Counted from the first letter of the stretch, positions 42,706 through 54,251 are shown. The stretch is DNA of 64,000 nt from an uncultured Prochlorococcus sp. (GCA_902624085.1 CACNWD010000003.1:23045-87044), one strand, 5' to 3'. Numbers and translations are program-made. Notes: generated by a model from the sequence alone, not told the origin.

Positions 42706-44607
42706 ATGCAAAAAGGTAAGATTCGAATAAATACTGAAAATATTTTTCCAATTATCAAAAAAGCTGTTTATTCCGATCATGAAATATTCCTAAGAGAACT
42801 TGTTAGTAATTCAATTGATGCCATAAGCAAAAGGAGAATGGCCTCCTTTGCTGGAGACTGTGATAATTGTGAATCACCTCAAGTCAAAATTACATTAGAT
42901 AGAGAAAAAAATACTCTTACTATTTCAGATAATGGAATTGGTATGAATGATGAGGAGATTAAAAAATATATTAATCAAGTTGCTTTCTCAAGTGCAGAAG
43001 AGTTTCTTGAAAAATATAAAAAAGATAATGATGAATTTATAGGCCATTTTGGCTTAGGTTTTTACTCCAGTTTTATGGTTTCTGAAAAAGTTGAAATCAT
43101 TACCAAATCAGCAATAGGAGTTAGTAAAGCATTTAAATGGTCATGCGACGGTTCACCAAGTTTTGTACTAGAAGATAGTGAAAGGGATGAAATAGGTACT
43201 GATGTAATATTACATTTATTAGAAGAAGAGAAAGAATTTATTGAACCAGCTCGAATTAAATCTCTAATAAAAAAATATTGTGACTTTATGCCAATAGATG
43301 TTTTATTAGAGGGTGAATGCATTAACAAAAAAAATCCACTATGGAGAAAGAATCCAAGTGAGATTAAGGATGAAGACTATATTGAACTATATAAATATTT
43401 ATATCCTTACCAAGGAGAACCATTACTTTGGATTCATCTAAATACTGATTTTCCATATAATATCCAAGGTATACTATATTTTCCAAAACTTTCTGGGAGG
43501 GCAGATTGGGAGAAGGGAGAAATAAAGTTGTATTGTAATCAAGTTTTCGTAAGTGATTCGATTAAAGAAATTGTTCCTAGATACCTATTACCTTTAAGAG
43601 GTGTAATTGACTCAACTGATATCCCACTAAACGTTAGTAGAAGCGCACTTCAAACAGATAGAAAAGTAAGATCAATTTCTTCTTTTATTTCTAAAAAGAT
43701 TGCTAATAAATTGAAAGATTTATTGAAAAATAATCCTGAATTTTATGCAGAAATTTGGGATTCAATTTCTGCATTTGTAAAAATTGGTGTAATGGAAGAT
43801 GAAAAGTTTTCTGAACTTGCTCAAAACAGCATAATTTTTGAGACAAAATTAGGTTTAGATTTATTGAAAGAAAAAGAATTAGAAAACAAATTTTTAATAA
43901 AGTTCAATGATAAATTCTTTACAACATTAGAAAATTATTCCAATAGAAATAATACAAATGACGATAATAAAATTATTTATTGCACAGATGAAATTTCTCA
44001 ATCGAATGCTTTAAATTTGTGGCTATCTAACAACAGAGAGGTTATTAAAGCTGACCCCTTAATAGATGCACAATTTATTCCTTGGTTAGAGAGTCAAAAT
44101 GAAAAATATAAATTTCAAAGAGTTGATTCAGAAATAAACGATGATTTAGAGAAAGATTCACCTGAAATTGTTGATAAAGACGGAAAATCAAATACGGAGA
44201 ATATAAAAGAGATTATTACGAAAGCACTGGATAATGAAAAGGTTACAGTCAAGGTTCAATCACTTAAGAATAATGATGCTCCGCCCGCATTAATTTTACT
44301 CCCAGAACAAATGAGAAGAATAAATGATATGGGAGCATATATGGAACAAAAGATTCCTGGTTTGCCTGAATATCATGTCCTTTTAGTCAATAAAGACCAT
44401 CCTTTAATAAATGGCTTAATTAAATTTTCAGATAAAAAAATAATCTTAAATGAAAAAGTTTCTGAGGAAAGTTCTCTAACAGGAAGGATAGCAAATCATA
44501 TTTATTCGATGGCAAAGCTAACTGTAGGAGGGTTAGATCAAAAGCAAATCATAGATTTACAACTAAATAATGCCAAATTATTAACAGAGTTATTAAATTC
44601 AAATTAA
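42706..44607 (+). CDS. htpG: HSP90 family chaperone HtpG
   Basis: ELVSNSIDAISKRR, DNGIGM, GHFGLGFYSSFMV. Confidence 0.97.
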   Translation: MQKGKIRINTENIFPIIKKAVYSDHEIFLRELVSNSIDAISKRRMASFAGDCDNCESPQVKITLDREKNTLTISDNGIGMNDEEIKKYINQVAFSSAEEFLEKYKKDNDEFIGHFGLGFYSSFMVSEKVEIITKSAIGVSKAFKWSCDGSPSFVLEDSERDEIGTDVILHLLEEEKEFIEPARIKSLIKKYCDFMPIDVLLEGECINKKNPLWRKNPSEIKDEDYIELYKYLYPYQGEPLLWIHLNTDFPYNIQGILYFPKLSGRADWEKGEIKLYCNQVFVSDSIKEIVPRYLLPLRGVIDSTDIPLNVSRSALQTDRKVRSISSFISKKIANKLKDLLKNNPEFYAEIWDSISAFVKIGVMEDEKFSELAQNSIIFETKLGLDLLKEKELENKFLIKFNDKFFTTLENYSNRNNTNDDNKIIYCTDEISQSNALNLWLSNNREVIKADPLIDAQFIPWLESQNEKYKFQRVDSEINDDLEKDSPEIVDKDGKSNTENIKEIITKALDNEKVTVKVQSLKNNDAPPALILLPEQMRRINDMGAYMEQKIPGLPEYHVLLVNKDHPLINGLIKFSDKKIILNEKVSEESSLTGRIANHIYSMAKLTVGGLDQKQIIDLQLNNAKLLTELLNSN

Positions 44608-44648
44608 AACTCAATATGATAGGATTTAATTAATTATTTAGTAGAAAT

Positions 44649-44885
44649 ATGTCTAGAGTTTGCGAACTTACTGGTGCAAAAGCCAATAATGGTATGGCTG
44701 TTAGTCATTCTCATATTAGGACAAAGAAATTACAACATGTTAATTTACAAAAAAGAAGATTATGGTGGCAAGAAGGAAATAAATGGGTGACGCTAAGAAT
44801 CAGTACAAAGGCACTAAAATCCATTCAAAAAGTTGGATTAAACAAATTCGCTAAATCACATGGTGTGGATCTAAGCAGATTCTAA
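44649..44885 (+). CDS. rpmB: 50S ribosomal protein L28
   Basis: [37 protein letters not shown]. Confidence 0.97.
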   Translation: MSRVCELTGAKANNGMAVSHSHIRTKKLQHVNLQKRRLWWQEGNKWVTLRISTKALKSIQKVGLNKFAKSHGVDLSRF

Positions 44886-44891
44886 ATAAAC

Positions 44892-45425
44892 ATGAGAAAG
44901 TTTTTTTTAAGTTTAATATTACTTTTCTCAATTTTTATTTATCATCAAAAATCATACGCATTTGATTTTGCTCCAGAGATTGGAGATTTAGCTCCAGATT
45001 TTTCTCTTAATGGTGTTAATACTAAATTAAAAAATAAAACCAAATGGGATTTAATAGATTTTAGAGATAAATGGCTAGTATTATACTTTTATCCTAAAGA
45101 TTTCACAACAGCTTGTACTATTGAAGCAAAAGGCTTTACGGATCTTAAGAATAAATTTTCCAAATACAATGCAGATATTGTGGGTATAAGCGCTGATAAT
45201 GAAGAATCTCATGATAGTTTTTGTAATTCAAAGGCTATAAATTACACTTTATTATCTGATTCTAATGGAATAATAAGTGAAAAATATGGATCTTGGATAC
45301 CACCTTATTCAGATAGGAATACTTTTTTAATTTCACCAGAAGGAAGAATTATCTATAGATGGATAAGTGTTACTCCTATTAATCACGCCAAAGAAGTACT
45401 AAAAGTTTTAGAAAAGAATTTATAA
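44892..45425 (+). CDS. peroxiredoxin (PrxQ/BCP-like) with N-terminal signal
   Basis: GDLAPDFSLNGV, LYFYPKDFTTACTIEAKGF. Confidence 0.92.
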   Translation: MRKFFLSLILLFSIFIYHQKSYAFDFAPEIGDLAPDFSLNGVNTKLKNKTKWDLIDFRDKWLVLYFYPKDFTTACTIEAKGFTDLKNKFSKYNADIVGISADNEESHDSFCNSKAINYTLLSDSNGIISEKYGSWIPPYSDRNTFLISPEGRIIYRWISVTPINHAKEVLKVLEKNL

Positions 45426-45429
45426 AATT

Positions 45430-45732
45430 TTGCACGAATTATCTTTTACTACTTGGGTTATTCATATATCAAGTGTCATAGAATGGATAGTTGCAATATT
45501 TATTATTAATAAAATTAGTTCCTACAAAAATTACACTTATTTTTTTTGGCTTGGGTTAGCAATGATTCCTAATCTTATAGGAGCAATGTGCGCTATAACT
45601 TGGCATATATATGATAATCCAATGCAATTATATGGTTTAGTTTCATTACAAGGGATTTTCACCACAATAGGAAATTCAACATTAGCGATAGCTTCATTTT
45701 ATTTATATAAGAATTCAAGTTATTATGAGTAA
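45430..45732 (+). CDS. DUF2499 membrane protein (TTG start)
   Basis: LSFTTWVIHISSVIEWIVAI, MIPNLIGAMCAITWHIYDN. Confidence 0.85.
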   Translation: MHELSFTTWVIHISSVIEWIVAIFIINKISSYKNYTYFFWLGLAMIPNLIGAMCAITWHIYDNPMQLYGLVSLQGIFTTIGNSTLAIASFYLYKNSSYYE

Positions 45733-46060
45733 ATATTTAAAAGAAATATTTGATAATTTATCAGTAATTGATAATAATTATATATTTATAATCTCGATTA
45801 TCCCTTACTCAATTTTTCTATTTTATCTTTATAAAAATCCTAATATAAGTAAAACAATAAAAATAGGCTTTACATTAACATTACTATTTGTCCTTATAAC
45901 AATTATATTTTCAGTGATTTCCCTAACTATATATAATAAAACTCTTGTTGAAATTGATTCATTTCATGGATTTGCAGAATCGTTTTTAACAATAACAGAT
46001 TTTATAATATTGTTAGGATTTATAAATCTCCTTAAAAAAATTGAAGTAAAAAACTCTTAA
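45725..46060 (+). CDS. DUF3593 membrane protein
   Basis: Adjacent and overlapping DUF2499 gene; LFYLYKNP..IGF, DSFHGFAESFLTITDFIILLGFI. Confidence 0.8.
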   Translation: MSKYLKEIFDNLSVIDNNYIFIISIIPYSIFLFYLYKNPNISKTIKIGFTLTLLFVLITIIFSVISLTIYNKTLVEIDSFHGFAESFLTITDFIILLGFINLLKKIEVKNS

Positions 46061-46125
46061 GAAATATACAAATTCTTCGTAATTAAACACAAAATGATGC
46101 AGAATGGTGTTATTGAAAATTTATC

Positions 46126-46389
46126 ATGATTAATACTTTATTTGCAGCTGCATCTGCACCAGCAACATTTGAATGGTCCCCAAAATGTGCTCTTGTAATG
46201 ATTACTTGCAATATACTTGCTTATGCAATTGCAAGAGCAACAATTAGGAAACCAAATGAAGGCTTTGCCATGCCAAATGCAAAATTTTTTGGAGGGTTAA
46301 GTCATGGTGCTTTCGTTGGGGCTAATTGCTTAGGGCATCTTTTAGGAATAGGTTCAATTTTAGGGTTAGCAGCTAGAGGCGTTCTTTAA
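46126..46389 (+). CDS. psaK: photosystem I reaction centre subunit PsaK
   Basis: W SPKCALVMITCNILAYAIARATI...GGLSHGAFVGANCLGHLLGIGSILGLAARG. Confidence 0.94.
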   Translation: MINTLFAAASAPATFEWSPKCALVMITCNILAYAIARATIRKPNEGFAMPNAKFFGGLSHGAFVGANCLGHLLGIGSILGLAARGVL

Positions 46390-46413
46390 TTATTTTTTAG
46401 AAATGTATTAATA

Positions 46414-48297
46414 TTACCTTTTAAATTTATTTAATATTTTTTCTGACATTTGTTCAGAAGTCAAACCTAATTTTCTTTTACTTTGATCTGGAGATGCATG
46501 GTCTACTAAAACGTCTGGTATACCCAACCTTAAAACAGGTATATGGATATCATTATCATTTAATAATTCTACGATAGCCGAACCAAAACCACCAATGATG
46601 GTACCTTCTTCCATAGTTACAACTTTCTTTATTTTTTTTGCCAAAGGCAAAATGAGCTCACTATCTAATGGCCTCACAAATCTAGCATTTATAACACATG
46701 GGTTTACATCATTTTCTTTTAGTAATTCTGATGTCTCAAGTGCTGAAGCAACCATTGAGCCATAAGCAAGAATTAAAATATCATCTCCCTCTTTAATGAC
46801 TTCACCTTTACCAATTCCAATTGGCTCCCAACCTTCATCCATAGTAGCTACTCCTAATCCTGATCCACGAGGTATTCTTAATGCTGTTGGCCCTTTATGA
46901 TTAATAGATGTGATTAACATCCTTTGAAGTTCTGCTTCATCTTTTGGAGCCATCAAAACAAAATTTGGTATAGCCCTCATATAACTAATGTCATATTGAC
47001 CTTGATGTGTAGGGCCGTCAGCGCCAACTATGCCAGCTCTATCTAAAACAAAAGAGACAGGTAATTTTTGAATACCTACATCATGGATAAGTTGATCAAA
47101 AGCTCTTTGTAGGAAAGTACTATAAATAGCTACTACAGGTTTTAAGCCATCACAGGACATACCAGCAGCAAGAGTAACAGCATGTTGTTCCGCAATGCCG
47201 ACATCAATATATTGTTCTGGAATATTTTTCTGTAAGATATCAAGACCAGTACCAGTTGCCATAGCTGCTGTTATTCCAATAACTTTACTATCCTGTTCAC
47301 ATATTTTTAATAATGTTTGACCAAAAATTTTACTATAACTACTTGGTTTAGGTTTACTAGATGGAATAGATTTACCAGTTGTTAGATCAAATGAAGATTG
47401 GGCATGATAACCTACCTGATCAGCCTCAGCGTAAGTATATCCTTTACCTTTAGTAGTGACTACATGTACTAAAACTGGTTTTTTTAATCTATGAGCGGCA
47501 TTGAAAGTGTTTATAAGATTAGATATATCATGTCCATCAATTGGCCCCATATATGTGAATCCTAATTCCTCAAATACAGCCCCTACTTTTGGCACTGCCA
47601 ATCTCCTAACACTACCTTGAATTGTTTTAAGTTCTTCTGGAATATCTTTTCCAATAATTGGTATATTCTTAACACTTTCTTGTACGCTATTCGATAAGAA
47701 TTGAAGAGGGGGACTTAACCTTACCTTATTTAAATAAGTTGACAAAGCACCTACTGGAGGTGAGATTGACATGTCATTATCATTAAGTACAACTAAAAAT
47801 GGAGTATTAGGAAGAGTCCCTGCATGATTGATAGCTTCTAAGGCCATTCCGCCAGTGAGAGCACCATCCCCAATAACTGCTACACATTTATAATCACTTC
47901 CATTTTTATCTCTAGCTAGTGCCATCCCCAAGGCAGCAGAGATAGATGTACTAGCATGACCTGCTCCAAAATGATCAAATACGCTTTCGCTTCTTTTTAG
48001 ATAGCCTGCGATTCCTTTTTCCTGTCTTAATGAATCAAAATCATTGAAACGTCCAGTTATTAATTTATGAGGGTATGCTTGATGGCCAACATCCCAAACG
48101 ACCTTATCAATATCAAGATCTAGTGTTTGATATAAAGCTAATGTCAGTTCGACGACTCCTAATCCTGGTCCAAGATGTCCACCACTTGTAGAAACTACTT
48201 GCAAATGTCTTTCTCTTATTTGACAAGCAATTTCTTCAAGTTGTGATACTGTTAAGCCATGAAGCTGATTAGGGTGACTTAACTCACTTAAAAGCAT
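46414..48297 (-). CDS. dxs: 1-deoxy-D-xylulose-5-phosphate synthase
   Basis: [35 protein letters not shown]. Confidence 0.97.
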   Translation of the reverse strand: MLLSELSHPNQLHGLTVSQLEEIACQIRERHLQVVSTSGGHLGPGLGVVELTLALYQTLDLDIDKVVWDVGHQAYPHKLITGRFNDFDSLRQEKGIAGYLKRSESVFDHFGAGHASTSISAALGMALARDKNGSDYKCVAVIGDGALTGGMALEAINHAGTLPNTPFLVVLNDNDMSISPPVGALSTYLNKVRLSPPLQFLSNSVQESVKNIPIIGKDIPEELKTIQGSVRRLAVPKVGAVFEELGFTYMGPIDGHDISNLINTFNAAHRLKKPVLVHVVTTKGKGYTYAEADQVGYHAQSSFDLTTGKSIPSSKPKPSSYSKIFGQTLLKICEQDSKVIGITAAMATGTGLDILQKNIPEQYIDVGIAEQHAVTLAAGMSCDGLKPVVAIYSTFLQRAFDQLIHDVGIQKLPVSFVLDRAGIVGADGPTHQGQYDISYMRAIPNFVLMAPKDEAELQRMLITSINHKGPTALRIPRGSGLGVATMDEGWEPIGIGKGEVIKEGDDILILAYGSMVASALETSELLKENDVNPCVINARFVRPLDSELILPLAKKIKKVVTMEEGTIIGGFGSAIVELLNDNDIHIPVLRLGIPDVLVDHASPDQSKRKLGLTSEQMSEKILNKFKR

Positions 48298-48411
48298 TAT
48301 TTAAAATAGTCTATATATAATTTAAAACGCGAAGGGCCATTTTGAGTGTTTTTTATAAAATAGATTATGTAATGTTTTATTAGATTAATATTTAATGCTA
48401 AAAATAATTAT

Positions 48412-49953
48412 ATGAAAGAAAATTTACAGAAAATTCTCCAGGCTAAAGTCTATGAGGTAGCTAAAGAAACTCCTCTAGAAAAAGCAAATAATTTAAGTAA
48501 AAGATTTAATAATAATATTTTCCTAAAAAGAGAGGATTTGCAGGATGTTTTCTCATTTAAGATAAGAGGAGCATTTAATAAGATGAGAAATCTTAGTAGA
48601 GATAAATTGAAAAAAGGCGTAATCACCTCAAGTGCTGGAAATCATGCTCAAGGAGTTGCACTTAGCGCAATCAAATTAAAATCTAAAGCAACTATCTTAA
48701 TGCCAATAACAACACCCTTAGTAAAAATTAAAGCCGTTAAAGAACTTCAAGCCGAGGTCATATTATTTGGAGAAAATTACGATGAATCATACTTAGAAGC
48801 TCTACGCCTTAGCAAAGAGAGAGATCTTACGTTTATTCATCCTTTTGATGATATAGAAGTTATTGCTGGGCAAGGTACAATCGCAGTTGAAATAATTAGT
48901 CAGTTAGAAGATCCTCCTGATTGTATTTATGTAGCTGTAGGTGGAGGTGGATTGATAGCTGGAATATTAACTTACATAAAAAATTTATGGCCTAAAACAA
49001 AAATTATAGGCGTAGAGCCCGAAGATGCTGATGCTATGTCAAAATCATTGAAAGAAAATAAAGTAATTGAACTAGATAATGTAGGTTTATTTGCCGATGG
49101 AGTAGCTGTAAAAAAAGTTGGTAAGTTAACATTTGAAATTACTAAAAAATATGTGGATAAAATAATTACGGTTAATAACGATGAAATCTGTGCCGCAATC
49201 AAGGATGTGTTTGAAGAGACGAGATCAATACTTGAGCCAGCTGGAGCTTTATCAATAGCTGGAATGAAAAAGGACATAATTGAAGAAAAATATATTGAAC
49301 TAAATCTTGTTGCAATAGCATGTGGTGCGAATATGAACTTTGAAAGGCTCAGATTCGTTGCGGAAAGAGCGGAATTAGGAGAATATAAAGAGGCAATGCT
49401 AGCCGTAGAGATCCCAGAGAAAGCAGGAAGTTTAATAGATCTATGTAAATTACTTAAAAAAAGAAATTTAACTGAATTTAGTTATAGAATGTCCAATTCT
49501 CAAAATGCTCAAATTTTCATAGGATTGCAAGTCAATGGATTAGAAGACAAGGAATTGTTAATTGAAGAATTCAATAAATCAAAATATAAATATATAGATA
49601 TTAGTAATGATGAATTATCAAAAAATCACTTAAGACATATGGTAGGAGGAAGATTACCCTCAGGATTTACAAATTCAAACAAAAATAATTTAATTGAAAT
49701 ATTGTACAGATTTGAATTCCCGGAAAGACCTGGTGCCTTAATGAAATTTTTAAAAAGTATGAAACCAGATTGGAGTATAAGTGTTTTTCACTATAGAAAT
49801 CATGGTGCGGACGTTGGCCGAATTGTAATTGGAGTCTTAATTAATCAAAACCATATTGAAGATTGGTATAAATTTGTTAATGATTTAGGATATAAGTACT
49901 GGGACGAATCAAATAATAAAACATATAAATTATTTTTAGGTGCATCAAATTAG
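48412..49953 (+). CDS. ilvA: threonine dehydratase (biosynthetic, ACT domains)
   Basis: FSFKIRGAFNKM, SSAGNHAQGVALSA, two C-terminal ACT-like regions. Confidence 0.96.
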   Translation: MKENLQKILQAKVYEVAKETPLEKANNLSKRFNNNIFLKREDLQDVFSFKIRGAFNKMRNLSRDKLKKGVITSSAGNHAQGVALSAIKLKSKATILMPITTPLVKIKAVKELQAEVILFGENYDESYLEALRLSKERDLTFIHPFDDIEVIAGQGTIAVEIISQLEDPPDCIYVAVGGGGLIAGILTYIKNLWPKTKIIGVEPEDADAMSKSLKENKVIELDNVGLFADGVAVKKVGKLTFEITKKYVDKIITVNNDEICAAIKDVFEETRSILEPAGALSIAGMKKDIIEEKYIELNLVAIACGANMNFERLRFVAERAELGEYKEAMLAVEIPEKAGSLIDLCKLLKKRNLTEFSYRMSNSQNAQIFIGLQVNGLEDKELLIEEFNKSKYKYIDISNDELSKNHLRHMVGGRLPSGFTNSNKNNLIEILYRFEFPERPGALMKFLKSMKPDWSISVFHYRNHGADVGRIVIGVLINQNHIEDWYKFVNDLGYKYWDESNNKTYKLFLGASN

Positions 49954-50034
49954 ATAAGACGTTATCTTAGTTTAGATTTTAAAATAAATATCGATCAAAA
50001 AATTCCTGATAAGAATAATGAAAGATGTCATAAA

Positions 50035-50517
50035 TTGGTGACTAAAATTGAAGCTGTTTTATATTTAAAAGGTAAACCAATGTCAAAGAAAACAATATCT
50101 GAACTTACAAACTCTGATATAAATTCTGTAAGTGAAGCGATTATTCAACTCTCTGTTAAGTATTCTCATCCTTCTTCAGCTTTAGAAATTATTAATAATA
50201 ATTCTTTAATTTCATTGGAACTTAAACATTCTTTAAATGAATATGTAGAGGATTTATTACCTGCAGAATTAAAAACAGCAGTTCTAAGAACTTTAGCTGT
50301 TATTGCGATCAAGAAAAAAATACTTCAATCTGATTTAATTATACTTAGAGGTTCAAGTGCATATGATCATATTAAAGAACTTATAGAAAAAAAATTTATT
50401 AACAAAAGAAAGCAAAAAGATGGAAGGTCCTATTGGTTATCGTTATCAGATAAGTTTTTTCAAACATTTGCTGTAAGTAATGAATTTATCTCAAAAATAG
50501 GCGAGTCAAAAAAGTAA
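50035..50517 (+). CDS. scpB: ScpB-like chromosome segregation/condensation protein (GTG start)
   Basis: IEAVLYLKGKPMS, LPAELKTAVLRTLAVIAIKK..RGSSAYDHIKELIEKKFI. Confidence 0.82.
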   Translation: MVTKIEAVLYLKGKPMSKKTISELTNSDINSVSEAIIQLSVKYSHPSSALEIINNNSLISLELKHSLNEYVEDLLPAELKTAVLRTLAVIAIKKKILQSDLIILRGSSAYDHIKELIEKKFINKRKQKDGRSYWLSLSDKFFQTFAVSNEFISKIGESKK

Positions 50518-50547
50518 ATGTTAATATAGTTGATATAGATTACTAAC

Positions 50548-50829
50548 ATGATCACAGAAATCTTTGCGGTATTAGGTCAAACGTTACAAATATACTCTTT
50601 CATTCTTATTGTAAGAGTTTTACTTACTTGGTTCCCTAGTATAGATTGGAGTAATGGAATTCTTGCTGCTATATGCTCAATTACAGATCCTTACCTGAAT
50701 CTATTTAGAGGGATCATTCCTCCCATAGGAGGTTTTGATATTTCATCAATTTTAGCTTTTTTACTCTTAAATGTTGTTGAGAATTTCATAACTGGTCTAG
50801 CATACTCTCCCTTATTCGTAAGTTATTAA
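50548..50829 (+). CDS. YggT family membrane protein
   Basis: ILIVRVLLTWFPSIDW, DPYLNLFRGIIPPIGGFDISSILAFLLL. Confidence 0.92.
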   Translation: MITEIFAVLGQTLQIYSFILIVRVLLTWFPSIDWSNGILAAICSITDPYLNLFRGIIPPIGGFDISSILAFLLLNVVENFITGLAYSPLFVSY

Positions 50830-50830
50830 A

Positions 50831-51160
50831 TTATCTATCATCTCCAGAACCAGAAATTTTACCTCTAGATAATCTTTTTTTTAATTTCTCTAAATTATCT
50901 TTAGCTACATCACTGAGAGAAAAATTTAATTCGTCACATAAATTTGATATATACCAAAGAACGTCTCCAAGTTCCTTCTTTAAAGCTAATTTGGATTCAT
51001 TATCAAATATTCCATTTTTATCCCTCAAAATTTTTTTTACCTTTTCAGCTACTTCACCACTTTCACCGACTAAACCTAGCGTTGGGTATATAAAATTTTT
51101 ATCTTTATTAGGGTAAATAGCAGTTTTTCTTGCTTCTTTTTGATAATTATCAAAATCCAT
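50831..51160 (-). CDS. MazG-like nucleotide pyrophosphohydrolase
   Basis: LGLVGESGEVAEKVKK, KKELGDVLWYISNLCDEL. Confidence 0.92.
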   Translation of the reverse strand: MDFDNYQKEARKTAIYPNKDKNFIYPTLGLVGESGEVAEKVKKILRDKNGIFDNESKLALKKELGDVLWYISNLCDELNFSLSDVAKDNLEKLKKRLSRGKISGSGDDR

Positions 51161-51216
51161 AGCTTATTAATTAAGTTTTTAATATGATAAATTTAACTTA
51201 TTCTTGAAAAATTTAT

Positions 51217-53007
51217 ATGCCAAATGTTGATTTAAAAAGAAGAACAAAGATAGTTGCAACTATAGGTCCTGCAACTCAGTCGGAATATGTCATAACTGAA
51301 CTTATTAAAGCTGGAGTTACGACTTTTAGATTGAATTTTTCTCATGGAGATCATGAAGATCATGCCGAAAGGATTAAAACCATCAGAAAAGTTTCTACGG
51401 AACTAGATTTACACATTGGAATATTACAGGATTTACAAGGACCAAAGATTCGTTTAGGGAGATTTAAAGATGGCCCTGTAAAAGTAAAAAAAGGTGATAT
51501 ATTTTCCTTAACTTCAAAAAATGTTGAATGTAATAATAAAATTGCAAATGTTACTTATGAAAAATTAACCAAAGAAGTTTCTGTAGGAAAAAGAATATTG
51601 CTTGATGACGGAAGAGTTGAAATGATTGTAGAGAAAATTGATAACAAAGAAAATCTACTTATTTGTAAAGTCACAGTCGGTGGAGTGCTTTCAAATAATA
51701 AAGGTGTAAACTTTCCAGATGTGCAATTATCTGTAAAAGCTCTTACAGACAAAGATAAAAAAGATTTAGAGTTTGGATTAAAATCAGGAGTTGATTGGAT
51801 TGCATTAAGCTTTGTAAGAAATCCATCTGATATAAATGAAATTAAAGATTTAATAAATGAGCACGGTTATTCAACTCCAGTGGTAGCAAAAATTGAAAAA
51901 TTTGAGGCAATTGATCAGATAGACTCTGTTTTACCTTTATGTGATGGAGTAATGGTTGCAAGAGGTGATTTAGGAGTTGAAATGCCACCAGAAGAAGTGC
52001 CATTATTACAAAAAGAGTTAATTAAAAAAGCTAATACACTTGGTATACCAATAATTACCGCAACACAAATGTTGGACTCTATGGCATCAAGCCCTAGACC
52101 GACAAGGGCAGAAGTTAGCGATGTCGCTAATGCAATACTTGATGGAACTGATGCAGTTATGCTTTCAAATGAAACAGCTGTGGGTGATTATCCAATAGAA
52201 GCTGTTAAAACCATGGCAACCATAGCTAGAAGGATTGAAAGAGATTATCCACAAAAAGCTATTGAGAGTCACCTCCCAAGTACAATCCCTAATGCTATTA
52301 GTGCAGCAGTAAGTAGTATATCAAGGCAACTAGATGCTGCTGCCATAATACCTCTTACAAAATCTGGAGCTACAGCTCATAATGTCAGTAAATTTAGACC
52401 TCCTACTCCCATACTCGCTACTACGAGTGAAAAGTCAGTTGCAAGAAGATTGCAACTTGCATGGGGAGTGACACCAATATTAATAGAGAGTCAAGAAAGA
52501 GCAGCAAAAATTTTTAGTATAGCTATGCAGATAGCTCAAGAAATGAATATTCTTAAGCAGGGAGATTTAGTCGTACAGACAGCAGGAACATTAACTGGTG
52601 TTAGCGGTTCGACAGATTTAATTAAAGTTGGCCTAGTTAGAGAGGTAATCGCTCGCGGGATATCTATTGGCGAAACAGCTGTTACTGGAAAAGCGAGAGT
52701 AATTAATAATGAAAAAGATTTATCTCTAGTATCACCTGGAGAAATAATTATAGTTGAAAAAAGTTTATTAGAGCTCTTACCATTTTCAAAACAAATTACA
52801 GGAATAATAACTGATGAATCCTTTGAAAAATGTTTAGAAGTTTACAAAAAGATAGATTCTAATATTTCTACAATTTGTCAGCTTGATTCAGTTATTAAGA
52901 ATATAAAAGATGAAGATTTGATAACTTTACAATTAAATGAAGGTGTGATTTATAAAGGTCAAATCGAAGGATCTCACGATTTAGAAGAAAAATATAAATA
53001 TGTCTAG
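51217..53007 (+). CDS. pyk: pyruvate kinase
   Basis: RRTKIVATIGPATQS, VMVARGDLGVEMP, ITATQMLDSM. Confidence 0.97.
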   Translation: MPNVDLKRRTKIVATIGPATQSEYVITELIKAGVTTFRLNFSHGDHEDHAERIKTIRKVSTELDLHIGILQDLQGPKIRLGRFKDGPVKVKKGDIFSLTSKNVECNNKIANVTYEKLTKEVSVGKRILLDDGRVEMIVEKIDNKENLLICKVTVGGVLSNNKGVNFPDVQLSVKALTDKDKKDLEFGLKSGVDWIALSFVRNPSDINEIKDLINEHGYSTPVVAKIEKFEAIDQIDSVLPLCDGVMVARGDLGVEMPPEEVPLLQKELIKKANTLGIPIITATQMLDSMASSPRPTRAEVSDVANAILDGTDAVMLSNETAVGDYPIEAVKTMATIARRIERDYPQKAIESHLPSTIPNAISAAVSSISRQLDAAAIIPLTKSGATAHNVSKFRPPTPILATTSEKSVARRLQLAWGVTPILIESQERAAKIFSIAMQIAQEMNILKQGDLVVQTAGTLTGVSGSTDLIKVGLVREVIARGISIGETAVTGKARVINNEKDLSLVSPGEIIIVEKSLLELLPFSKQITGIITDESFEKCLEVYKKIDSNISTICQLDSVIKNIKDEDLITLQLNEGVIYKGQIEGSHDLEEKYKYV

Positions 53008-54229
53008 AAATATCTCACTTAAAGAAGCCTTTAAAATGGCTGCAAAAACTTTAGTTTCTAATAAATTAAGAAGTTCCTTAACAATGTTGGGGATAATTAT
53101 TGGAAATGCATCAGTAATAACGCTAGTAGGACTAGGGAGAGGTGCTCAAACATTAGCTAAAAATCAATTAAGTAACTTGGGTGCCAATGTTTTATTTATT
53201 GTTCCAGGCAATAATGATACTAGAAGAAGAGGTATAGCATTTCCAAAAAACTTGGTATTAGATGATGCTTATGCTATAGAAGAACAAGTTCCAAGCGTAA
53301 AAAAAGTTGCACCACAAATTTCTGCGAATGAGATTGTCCAATCAAATTCAAAAAGTTTAAGCATTTCAATTGCAGGAGTTACACCAGAATTTTTAAAAGT
53401 CAGAAGTTTTGAAGTAGATGAAGGAAGATTTATATCTCAAAATGATGTAAAGGGTTCTAGAAGTGTTGCAGTTATAGGACCTGATTTGAAAAACGAATTT
53501 TTCAATGGTGATATAGCTTTAGGAAAAAATATTAGAATAAAAGATCATTCATACGAGATAATTGGAATACTTGAACCTAAAGGTGCTGTATTTGGGAGTA
53601 ATCAAGACAAAAATGCCTATATTCCTTTAACTACAATGGTAAATAGGATTACTGGCAAAGATCCCACCTTTGGAATTAGTTTAAGCTTTATAAGTGTTGA
53701 AGCAATAAGTAAAAACAAAACAAGTGCGGCAAAATTTCAGATAACAAATTTACTAAGACAAAGACATAAAATACTTAGAGATGATGATTTTGCAGTGAGA
53801 TCTCAAGAAGATGCATTAAATATAGTAACCAACATTACAAGTGGTCTAACTTTCTTATTAGCAGGAATTGGTGCTGTTTCATTAATTGTAGGTGGTATAG
53901 GGATAATGAATATAATGCTTGTCTCAGTAAGTGAAAGGACTGAAGAGATAGGGCTCAGAAAAGCCATTGGAGCGAAACAGTCCGATGTATTAATTCAATT
54001 TCTTTTTGAGGCTTTAATACTTTCGGTTATAGGAGGGATTATCGGTACTGTTACAGGATTATCAGGTGTCTACATAATAGGAATTATTACACCACTGCCA
54101 GCTTCGGTGGGGATACCAACAACATTATCCACAATGGTAATTTCAGGTTCTATTGGTCTTATCTTTGGTGTTTTGCCAGCGAAAAGAGCTTCTAAACTAG
54201 ACCCAATAGTAGCATTAAGAAGTTTATAG
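53000..54229 (+). CDS. MacB/FtsX-type ABC transporter permease
   Basis: LRSSLTMLGIIIGNASVITLVGLGRGA, SERTEEIGLRKAIGAKQSDVLIQFLFEALILS. Confidence 0.92.
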   Translation: MSRNISLKEAFKMAAKTLVSNKLRSSLTMLGIIIGNASVITLVGLGRGAQTLAKNQLSNLGANVLFIVPGNNDTRRRGIAFPKNLVLDDAYAIEEQVPSVKKVAPQISANEIVQSNSKSLSISIAGVTPEFLKVRSFEVDEGRFISQNDVKGSRSVAVIGPDLKNEFFNGDIALGKNIRIKDHSYEIIGILEPKGAVFGSNQDKNAYIPLTTMVNRITGKDPTFGISLSFISVEAISKNKTSAAKFQITNLLRQRHKILRDDDFAVRSQEDALNIVTNITSGLTFLLAGIGAVSLIVGGIGIMNIMLVSVSERTEEIGLRKAIGAKQSDVLIQFLFEALILSVIGGIIGTVTGLSGVYIIGIITPLPASVGIPTTLSTMVISGSIGLIFGVLPAKRASKLDPIVALRSL

Positions 54230-54251
54230 ACATATAAAGTATTTAATATTT

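Noticed and set aside
42678-42719. 13-codon ORF (MKLLFYSKINAKR) overlapping the htpG start, possible leader peptide
   Set aside because: Too short; ATG-started ORFs of this size are expected by chance in such AT-rich DNA and no attenuator-like structure was seen.
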